NCBI GenBank assembly: GCA_964642165.1
Contig: CAZXOC010000154.1
Span: 1 to 17,203, forward strand
Origin: CAYRVX01 sp964642165
GTDB lineage: Bacteria; Planctomycetota; Phycisphaerae; SM23-33
Length of the DNA stretch: 17,203 bases
Direction: 5' to 3'
The position numbers and the translations under genes were made by a program. A model generated the notes under the pieces. It saw only the letters and a list, made by a program, of their open reading frames with translations, was not told the DNA's origin and made no database searches. Of the stretch, positions 6,881 to 14,100 are shown in pieces. Each line of letters begins with the position of its first letter. The stretch's first letter is position 1.

Positions 6881-8985
6881 AGCTCCTTGAGGAGGTCCCC
6901 GACCCGGATGCGGACTTCGGGGTCCGGATGCTCACCGTGGCGCCGGAGCACGGGGACGATGGCCGGCCCAAGGGCCTTCAGTTCGGCCGTCGCCCGCTCG
7001 CGGTCCACGTACCGCTCGGCGCCGAGCTGCGCGACGAGCTTCTCGATTCTGCGGATGGCGGCCGGCGGCGGCAGGGCCGCGCTGCGCGCGATCGAGGCGA
7101 TCTGTCCGACGGGGACCTTCAGCGTCGGTCCGTCGGGGCCGATCCGGAAGCCCAGCGTCCGCTCGGCGAGACGCCCGGTCAAGACCGTGTCGTTCCACAG
7201 CTTCGCGACGGCCTTGCCGGGCGCGCCCGCGCCGAACTCCAGCGAACGCGTGCACCGCGGCAGCAGCTCGTGCCGACCGTCCTCCGTCTGGAGGATCAGG
7301 CGAGCAGCCGTCAGCTCCCCGACAAGATCCCCGCCGCCGCGCACGTGGAGCGTGGCCTGCCCGTCGCGCGCGGACGCGTCGGCGTCCCCGAAGACGCGTC
7401 GGAGCTGGTCGGCTGCCATCGCCGCCCGGGGCCCGAGCGCCAGATTCGCCGTCAGCTTCCCCGGCAGCAGCGAGCCCCGCAGAACCGTGCCGTTGGCGAA
7501 CATCACCGCCGGCGGCGAGCCATTCCCCGCCCGCCAGATGTCCGCGACGCCGGCCCCGCGGAAGCTCACGGTGCCGAAGCGGGTCTTCATCCGCAGCCCC
7601 GTCAGGGCCGTCCACGTCAGGCGCTCGCCGCTCCGCAGGACGACCATCTTCGGGCCCGCAGCGGGCCACCAGGGGGGCCTGTCCCGAGTGATGCGCCATC
7701 CGCATTCGCGCAGCTTCGCCACGGGGATGCGGACGGTGGAGGCGTCGGCGAGTCTCATTCGCACGGCCTGCCGCCTCGGCGAGCCGACCAGGACCTGTCC
7801 GTCCACCAGGAACAGCCGCATCGCCCCGCCCGGCTTGGCTCGCGCCAGGCCGGTCAGCCGGGACGAGGCGACGCGGATCCGCCCGAACCGGGTGTCCAGC
7901 TCCCAGGCCTCGTCGAGGATCGTGCCGGCCAGAGCGCTCCCGTCGGTTTTCACGAGGCGGTCGGACTCGGCTCTGCGGTGCGGGGGCGCCGAGCCCTTGT
8001 CGCCCGCGGCGACCTCCCGCAGGTACGGCGCCAGGGCGACGCGGTGGACTTCCTCGTCGCTCAGGGCGCGGCGCCATACCGCCACCTCGTCGATCGGGCC
8101 CGGAAAGTGGCGGCAGGCGCCTACGCGGCCGGGCTCATAGCTGTAGCCGCAACCGATGCGGATCCGGTCGGTCGAGGGGGCAAAGGCCTTGAACCGGGTC
8201 GTCCCCACGGCGCGCCTGCGGCTGCCCGCGCTGTCGTAGAAGACGACCTTCGCCTCGTCGCGCCGGGCGTTGATGTACAGCCGCAGCACCCCCTCATCGA
8301 AAACCAGGGCGACGTGGACCCACCGCCCGGCGGGCAGCGGCGCCGCGCTACTGACGCAGTTGGAGGGGTTGGTGAAGTTCCCGCGCCCGCCGATGACCAC
8401 CGCGGCGAGGCGTCCGTCGGCCGTCAGGAACAGCCGCACCGAGTTGCCCTTGAAGGTCGGTGCCGCGTCGGGGCAGGAACCGCCCTGCATGAGGATCATC
8501 GCGTAGCCCGGCTTCTCCCGCCGCAGCCACGCCGCGATCGTGAGGGCCCGCCGGTCGCCGGCGCCCAGGAGCTTGGTGCCGCTGAGCAGGACGTGACCGG
8601 CCCGGCCGTCGAAGCGAAAGGCCTGGCCGGCGACCCCGGGGCTCCAGCTCGCCCCGTCCGCGAGCCGGCCGTGGTTGCCGCCGGCGACGTCTCTGGCGTG
8701 GCCGTCCCCGGGCCAGTAGCTCACCAGCCCTTGGCGGGGCAGAAGCGTCAGCGCGAGCGGATCGGCCGGAGCCGACGTGGCGGGCCCCGCNNNNNNNNNN
8801 NNNNNNNNNNNNNNNNNNNNNNNNNNNNNNNNNNNNNNNNNNNNNNNNNNNNNNNNNNNNNNNNNNNNNNNNNNNNNNNNNNNNNNNNNNTCGGCCGGAG
8901 CCGACGTGGCGGGCCCCGCGCCCTCGGCGAGCCCCATCACCAGGCCGAGCACGCACGCCGCGAAGGAAAACTCTCTCGGTGACAT
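6850..8985 (-). CDS. Secreted LamG (concanavalin-like) domain protein with HEAT-like C-terminus, interrupted by scaffold gap
   Basis: 711 residues as assembled, of which about 43 are an artefact of the N gap and its flanking duplication. The start ATG has GGAGAG about 7 bases upstream. A signal peptide (SFAACVLGLVMGLAEG) is followed by a Pro/Ala linker containing the gap. Next is a LamG/concanavalin-type domain (about residues 84-300 as assembled), with YWPGDGHARD, AFRFDGRAGHV, LTIAAWLRR, WVHVALVFDEGVLRLYIN and IDEVAVWRRALSDEEV. The middle has several modules of the type LVDGQVLVGSPR and NDTVLTGRLAERT, each followed by a beta-rich stretch. The end (ELKALGPAIVPVLRRHGEHP, then DPEVRIRVGDLLKEL) resembles a HEAT-like unit. 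It is probably an extracellular carbohydrate- or surface-binding protein. The C-terminus may be truncated by a frameshift. Confidence 0.85.
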   Translation of the reverse strand: MSPREFSFAACVLGLVMGLAEGAGPATSAPAXXXXXXXXXXXXXXXXXXXXXXXXXXXXXXXXXXAGPATSAPADPLALTLLPRQGLVSYWPGDGHARDVAGGNHGRLADGASWSPGVAGQAFRFDGRAGHVLLSGTKLLGAGDRRALTIAAWLRREKPGYAMILMQGGSCPDAAPTFKGNSVRLFLTADGRLAAVVIGGRGNFTNPSNCVSSAAPLPAGRWVHVALVFDEGVLRLYINARRDEAKVVFYDSAGSRRRAVGTTRFKAFAPSTDRIRIGCGYSYEPGRVGACRHFPGPIDEVAVWRRALSDEEVHRVALAPYLREVAAGDKGSAPPHRRAESDRLVKTDGSALAGTILDEAWELDTRFGRIRVASSRLTGLARAKPGGAMRLFLVDGQVLVGSPRRQAVRMRLADASTVRIPVAKLRECGWRITRDRPPWWPAAGPKMVVLRSGERLTWTALTGLRMKTRFGTVSFRGAGVADIWRAGNGSPPAVMFANGTVLRGSLLPGKLTANLALGPRAAMAADQLRRVFGDADASARDGQATLHVRGGGDLVGELTAARLILQTEDGRHELLPRCTRSLEFGAGAPGKAVAKLWNDTVLTGRLAERTLGFRIGPDGPTLKVPVGQIASIARSAALPPPAAIRRIEKLVAQLGAERYVDRERATAELKALGPAIVPVLRRHGEHPDPEVRIRVGDLLKELTRRGRGQTS
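8762..8790. repeat. 29-bp copy flanking the assembly gap (left)
   Basis: These 29 bases immediately before the run of N are identical to bases 8891-8919 immediately after it. They encode part of the Ala/Pro/Ser linker of the LamG protein. The arrangement is what unmerged overlapping contig ends look like. Confidence 0.9.
8791..8890. other. 100-N scaffold gap
   Basis: Exactly 100 undetermined bases, a usual default gap length, inside the LamG gene. The flanking 29-bp identity suggests that the true gap may be zero or negative. Gap plus one repeat copy is 129 bases, a multiple of three, so collapsing it keeps the reading frame. Confidence 0.98.
8891..8919. repeat. 29-bp copy flanking the assembly gap (right)
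   Basis: Identical to 8762-8790 on the other side of the gap. It is either an overlap of the two contig ends or, less likely, a true tandem repeat in the linker. Confidence 0.9.
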
Positions 8986-9093
8986 GTGTGCACTCTCCGA
9001 TCGTCCTGCGGCTTGGCCGCGTCGGGCGCCCCCGGGCCCCGCCCGTCCGCGCGATCCCCGCGCCGTCGGGGCCTGGTGGCCTTTGCTCCACGA

Positions 9094-9219
9094 TCACCGG
9101 ATGGTGAACGCGGCTTCTTTGGTGGCGACCTTGAAGGGGTCGGCCTGGAGGTCCAGGACGGCCACGAACCGGCCCCTGAGGTTCTCCGGCACTCGCCATG
9201 AGGCCGAGCACGTGAAGCC
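9094..9219 (-). other. In-frame continuation of the secreted protein beyond a TGA codon (41 codons)
   Basis: After the TGA at 9220-9222 the same frame stays open for 41 codons to the TGA at 9094-9096. It reads GFTCSASWRVPENLRGRFVA, then VLDLQADPFKVATKEAAFTI and R. About nine of ten codons end in G or C and the peptide looks like a beta-rich domain tail continuing the YNDKRERIYSTSLKYG strand before the TGA. The mRNA can fold TGAGGC (starting at the TGA) against GCCTCA with a 12-base loop. A second possible stem, GTGCTCG/CGAGTGC, starts 8 bases after the TGA and encloses a 9-base loop that begins about 15 bases after it. Either the TGA is read through (for example as selenocysteine), or a Cys/Trp codon has mutated, or it is a sequencing error. 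Confidence 0.6.
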
Positions 9220-10500
9220 TCACCCGTACTTCAGCGACGTGCTGTAGATCCGCTCCCGCTTGTCGTTGTAGATCGTCACCTTCGGCGCCGGCGGCTTTCC
9301 CTTCGGGCCGTACAGGCTCGACACCCGCGCGCCGGAGGCATCCGTGACCAGGGCGTTGAGGCGCACCGTCCCCTTCGCCTGCGAGACGGCCACGGTCGCC
9401 GTCAGCGGCCCGCCGACGGTGATGCTCGTGACCTCGCCGGCCTTCACGTTGAAGACCTTGCCCTTCTGTCGCCCGGCCAGGACGTAGGACCCGCTGCGGA
9501 TGCGGTGCGGCTTGTTGGCCACGCCGCTCTGAAAGCTCGCCTCGTAGCCCGCGGCCACGTACCGGTCGGCCGGCACGTCCACCGGCGCCTTGCCGCCTCT
9601 CAGCCGCAGGACGTTGCCCGTCCCGATCAGCGTCACCGACCACTTGTCGCCGGGGAGGAGGACCCGCCCGGTGCCGATGCCCGCGGGCTCGGCGGAGATC
9701 TTCAAGCCGTCCTCCCGGACGCTCAGGCGGTACGACGTGCCGTCGACGCGCGCGAGCTGCCCGCAGGAGACCCGCACCTTCGGCGAGCGGAACGTCTCGG
9801 ACGTGGTGTCGATCCACACTCGGTCCGCGAGGAACCCTCGCCACTGGTCGGCGTGGACGACCCGGCCGTCTTTCTGCGTCATGCCCAGGCCGTCCCCGAA
9901 GCGAAGGTTGTTCGTGCCGTCCACCACGCGCACGCCGCAGACCTTGCCGCCGAGCCGGCAGGACCCCTCGGTGGCGGCAACCAGGGTCAGCCAGACGTAC
10001 CGCCACTTGCCGTCGCCGCTGCCGGCGAAGTACTCTCCCGTCACGGACACGGGCCGTGTCGTCCCGCCGCAAGGCGCCTTCCGCGTCGCCGGGCCGAAGT
10101 GGTAGTACTCGCCCCCGCGCAGCAGCCCGGATCGGCGAGAGGTTCTCTCGCTCAGCCCGCGCTTGAGCCGCACCGTCGGCGCGCCCTGGAACCGGCACGT
10201 GCCGGTGAAGTCGAAGCGGACCAGGTCCGGGTGGTTCGCGTCGGCCTCCGCCGAATCCAGCGCGACCGTCACCTGGAGGCCGGGCGCCGCGAGGGTGGCG
10301 ACCCTGGCCCGGGGGTGGACCGTGCCACAGCCTTCGGGAGCGCCCACAACGTCGCGGGTGTAGATCGGCTCCGGCTCGAAGCCTGCGGCGGCCATCTTCC
10401 GGGGGTCGATCGAGATCGGCTTCAGGTCGCCCACGGCCGCCCAGGCCGGGGCCGCCACGAGCCAGGAGAGAATCCCTGCCCAACACAATGGCTTCCTCAT
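9220..10500 (-). CDS. Secreted protein of unknown function, ending at an in-frame TGA within an apparently longer frame
   Basis: 426 residues to the first stop, 468 if the TGA at 9220-9222 is read through to 9094. The start is the ATG at 10498-10500, with GAGGTG 5 bases upstream and an immediate signal peptide MRKPLCWAGILSWLVAAPAWA; the longer frame to 10557 lacks a site. The mature part is beta-rich and has many cysteines (for example PEGCGTVHP, TGTCRFQG, GSCRLGGKVCGV, RVSCGQL). Its last part (GEVTSITVGGPLTATVAV, then NALVTDASGARV and APKVTIYNDKRERIYS) looks like an Ig-like module whose final strands lie beyond the TGA. I do not recognise a named family. It is divergent from the BlaI gene, whose operators lie about 170 bases upstream, so shared control is possible. 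The LamG gene follows 108 bases after the second stop. Confidence 0.75.
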   Translation of the reverse strand: MRKPLCWAGILSWLVAAPAWAAVGDLKPISIDPRKMAAAGFEPEPIYTRDVVGAPEGCGTVHPRARVATLAAPGLQVTVALDSAEADANHPDLVRFDFTGTCRFQGAPTVRLKRGLSERTSRRSGLLRGGEYYHFGPATRKAPCGGTTRPVSVTGEYFAGSGDGKWRYVWLTLVAATEGSCRLGGKVCGVRVVDGTNNLRFGDGLGMTQKDGRVVHADQWRGFLADRVWIDTTSETFRSPKVRVSCGQLARVDGTSYRLSVREDGLKISAEPAGIGTGRVLLPGDKWSVTLIGTGNVLRLRGGKAPVDVPADRYVAAGYEASFQSGVANKPHRIRSGSYVLAGRQKGKVFNVKAGEVTSITVGGPLTATVAVSQAKGTVRLNALVTDASGARVSSLYGPKGKPPAPKVTIYNDKRERIYSTSLKYG

Positions 10501-10666
10501 GATGTCACCTCGTTCGGACCCGGAAGGGGGGCGGTGGGCCCTTCCAGGATGAGACACGGCAGGCCGCCCGGCGGTTCCGGGGATCTTCAGGGACGACGGG
10601 CCGCTTGCGGCGCGAACCGGCGCGAGAAAAAGGGCGCGCGATCCCGGAATTCGCTGGGCAGCGGAT

Positions 10667-10682
10667 TACTACGTGCGTAGTA
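10667..10682. promoter_or_regulatory. BlaI/MecI-type operator dyad 1 (TACTACG-TG-CGTAGTA)
   Basis: A perfect 7-2-7 inverted repeat 37 bases upstream of the BlaI-family start codon. It resembles known BlaI/MecI operators, which are built on TACTACA/TGTAGTA-like half-sites (family knowledge from memory). It most likely mediates autorepression of the BlaI/M56 operon. Confidence 0.7.
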
Positions 10683-10683
10683 T

Positions 10684-10693
10684 TACAGGTGTA
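10684..10693. promoter_or_regulatory. BlaI/CopY-type operator dyad 2 (TACAGGTGTA)
   Basis: TACA-GG-TGTA fits the TACANNTGTA core described for BlaI/MecI/CopY repressors. It follows dyad 1 by one base, with centres about 14 bp apart, and ends 26 bases before the start codon. The paired sites suggest cooperative binding of two repressor dimers across the promoter. A clear -35 element is not visible; TATTAC at 10681-10686 could be the -10. Confidence 0.6.
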
Positions 10694-10719
10694 GATCAAG
10701 GGACCGCGGCGAGGGAAAC

Positions 10720-11109
10720 ATGGCAGACGAGCGACGATACCGGCTGGGGGACCTGCAGCTCCGGATCCTGAAGGTCCTCTGGGCCCGCGGGCCGGGAAGC
10801 GTCGAGGACGTCCGGAGGGGCCTGGGTCGGCGCCGCCGGCCGGCGTACACAACCGTGGCGACCGTCCTGCGGCGGATGGAGGCCGACGGGCTCGTGCAGC
10901 ACGAGGCGCAGGGCCGCCGCTTCATCTACCGCCCGGCCGTCTCGCCCGACGAGGTCACCGGCGGGATGGTCGACGACCTGCTGGAGCGGCTCTTCGAGGG
11001 CAGCCTCTCGGAGATGGTCTGTCACCTGCTGTCTCGCGACGAGGTCGACGCCGAGGAGCTCGAGCGGCTCGAGCGCCTGATCGCACAGAGAAAGGGGACC
11101 CAGCCGTGA
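10720..11109 (+). CDS. blaI: BlaI/MecI/CopY family transcriptional repressor
   Basis: 129 residues, the usual length. The N-terminal winged helix-turn-helix reads LGDLQLRILKVLWARGPGS, then EDVRRGLGRRRRPAYTTVAT and VLRRMEADGLVQHE, and the wing strand is RRFIYRPAVS. The C-terminal helices (MVDDLLERLFEGSLSEMVCH, then EELERLERLIAQRKG) form the dimerisation part. GAGGG lies 4 bases before the ATG. In this family the repressor is inactivated after signalling by a BlaR1-type M56 membrane peptidase, and such a gene overlaps this one by four bases (GTGA). Two operator-like dyads just upstream fit autoregulation. The signal is unknown; nothing here indicates beta-lactam resistance as such. Confidence 0.93.
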   Translation: MADERRYRLGDLQLRILKVLWARGPGSVEDVRRGLGRRRRPAYTTVATVLRRMEADGLVQHEAQGRRFIYRPAVSPDEVTGGMVDDLLERLFEGSLSEMVCHLLSRDEVDAEELERLERLIAQRKGTQP

Positions 11110-14100
11110 CCGCCGCGATCATCCCGACCCTGTGGGCCGAACCGCTGGCCGTGCTCGCGGCGGGGATGCTCGTGGCGGCCGGGCTCGCGACCGCCGTCGC
11201 CGGGCGCCGGCGCTCCGCCGCCTGGGGCCGCACCGCCTGGCAGGCGGCCCTGCTGGGGGCCCTGCTCCTGACGGGGGTCGAGCTGACGGGGCTGGGTCGC
11301 GGCGTGGCGGCGTGGCTCAGGCCCGCTCGGACGGCGCGGAGCAGGCCGGCGGCGCGTCCGGGGACGGCGCCGCTGTCCGAGCCGCTCGGCTCGCGGGACG
11401 ACGAAGGGGGCATGTCGCCCGGGCCCGCGGGCCGGCGGGGCGCGGAGGCCCCCGCCAAGGGGGACGGATCGATCTCGCTCCCGGCGGTCGGGGACCGGGC
11501 AGCCCCCGCGGAGGCCTCCGCGGAGGCGTGCTGGTGGCCGGGCATCCTGTGGCTGGCGGGCACAGTCGTCCTGCTTGGGCGGGTGGCCATCGTGCGGCTG
11601 ATCGCAGTGGCGTTCCGCGCGCGCTGCGCTTCGGCGGCCGACGAGGCAATCCACCGCCGCGCGAAGGCGGTCGCCCGACGGGTGGGGCTGCGCCGGCCGG
11701 TCCGGGTGCTCGAGTCCCCGCGCGTGCCCACCCCGATCGCCTTTGGTTCCCTGCGCCCGACGATCGCGCTGCCGGAGGGGTTCTCGCGGCAGTTCGACGC
11801 GGGCAGCCAGGAGGCCGTCCTCGCCCACGAGTTGAGCCACCTGGCGGGGCACGACCCGGCGTGGGGCCTGCTGGGGCGCATCCTGACAGCCGTGCTGTGG
11901 TGGCACCCGCTGGCGTGGTGGGCGCGGCGGCGGCTGACGGCGGCGTGCGAGGCGGCCGCCGATGAGGCCAGCCTGCTGGTCGCCGGCGGGCCGGAGCGGC
12001 TGGCCGACTGCCTGATCGCGTTCGGCAAGCGCCTGCGGCGATGGCGCCCGACGGCGTGGGTCGCCGCCCTGGGCGACGGCCTCCGCAGCGGCCTGGCGCG
12101 ACGCGTGCAGCGCCTGCTGCACCTGGCGGGCCGGCCCCCGCGACGCCCGCGCCGTTCCGCAACCGCCCTCCTGAGGGCCGCCGGCCCGGTCGTCCTGGCC
12201 GGTGTCGTCCTGTTCGCCGCTGGGTGGGCGCGCTGCCGGCCCGCGGACGTTGGAGGCCCGACCATGAGCACCATCCGATCCTCGTGGCGAGGCTCGATCG
12301 CCCACGCCCTCCTGGCGGCGGCAGCGGCGGGCCTGGCTCCCAGCCGGGACGCCCCCGCGGGCCGGGAGGCAATCCGGGAGGGCGGCGTGCTCGCCGAGGC
12401 GCCGGAACAGGAGCTTTGGGAGATCGCCGACCTCCTCGCCGGGATGCGGCTGTCCGGCGAGTACGACTTCCGGATCGAGATCTCCCGCGAGGGCGGCGAC
12501 CGGGTCGTCTCGATCACGCCGGTTGCGGTCCCGCAGGATCCCGCGACAGCCGCGACACCCACCGGGGACGCCTCGCCGAAGAAGCGCCTGGCCCAGCGGC
12601 TCCGCCGGGAGGCCCGGGCGTTGAGGGAGTGGGCCCGCGTGCGGGCCGCCGCCGCCCGCGACCTGGAGTACCAGGCTGCCGCGCTTCGCCACCAGGCCCG
12701 GGACGTGCTGGCCATGGCGGATGAGACGGCCGACCCCGCCCGGCGAGCCCGGTTGGTCCGGGGCGCGGAGCAGTCGATGCGGGACGCCGACGCCTCGGAC
12801 CAGGCGGCGGCGGAGTCCGCATGTTCGGCGGCCGCGGCGGAGACCCGGGCCGCCGAGGCCGAGGCCGAGGCCGCCCGGATCGAGCGCGAGGCCGCTGAGG
12901 CCCGGGCCCGCGCGACGCCCAAGGCGGAGCCGGCCCGTCCGGGACCGGCCGAGGTGACGCGGGTCTATCGCCTCAAGCACGCCAAGCCGACCGCGGTCGT
13001 CGAGGCCGTTGGCAAAGCGGTGACTCGTTGGCCGAAGGGCGCGGCGACCGCCCCGCCGATCAAGCTGGTTCTGGACGAGCGTTCGGGCTCGCTGATCGTC
13101 GCCGCCTCGCCGGAGATGCAGAAGCGCATCGCGGAGCTGGTGGCGAAGCTCGACGTCCCGGGCGCCGAACCGGCCACGGCCCCGGCGAAGCGGCGAGCCG
13201 CCGAGGCGTCCCGGCAGACCCGGGTCTTCCGGCTCAAGCATGCCAAGGCCGAGGCCCTGGCTCGCACGATGCACGAGATCATGGCGTCCTGGAAGAAGGC
13301 CTCCCCGGGCGGACTGGCCGCCTTCGTGGTCCCGCATGCCCGCACGAACTCGCTGATCGTCTCCGCGCCGGACAAGATGGCGAAGCGCATCGCCGACCTG
13401 GTGGCCAGGCTGGACGTCCCGCCGGGGACGCAGCCGGCGGGCGAAGGCGGGGGGGCGAGGTACGCCGCGGACCTGGCCGCCTTCTTCGCCGAGGTGGACG
13501 GCACGTACCCCTTCTTCGATCTCAAGGGCGTCCGCAAGGACTGGGTGGCGACGAAGCGGCGCCTCTGGCGGGAGCTCAAGGCCTGCCGGAGCGACACGGA
13601 GTTCCTCGGGCTCGTCCTCGACGCGATCCGCTGCCTGCGCGACGGGCACATGTACCTGAAGCCGGCGAAGGCCAAGTTCCCCTCGCCCCCGGCGGAGTTC
13701 TGCCCGGGCATCAGCTTCCTTCCGGCCACGAAGAACCGCGTCGTGGTCATGTATCCGCCCCGGGGGCACGAGAAGGCCCTCAAGACGGGCACGATCGTGA
13801 CCGAGATCGACGGGCGCGACGCCCGGGGGGTGCTCGAGGAGCGGGCGAAACAGGCGTGGTCGAAGGGCGGGTTCTACTCCAGCCCGCAGCGGGCGAGGCT
13901 GTTCGAGTACCGCGTCGCGCTTTGCGGCGCGAAGGGCCAGACGCACACGCTCACGGTCCTGTCCGGGACCACCAAGCGGCGGGTGGCCCTGACGTGCAAC
14001 GTCGCGCCGCGAGGCTGGCCGCATACCTACAACCTGCCCAAAGGGCTGACGCGCGTCGGGCGGTCCTTCTGGTACGCGGAGCTGCCCAGCGGCGTCGGCT

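Noticed and set aside
8762..8919. Direct repeats as insertion target-site duplication
   Set aside because: The repeats flank an artificial 100-N run with no element sequence visible; contig-end overlap explains them better.
9220..9222. Global reassignment of TGA as a sense codon
   Set aside because: Several genes in the window (both oxidoreductases, PHP, radical SAM, BlaI) end naturally at TGA, so any recoding would be local.
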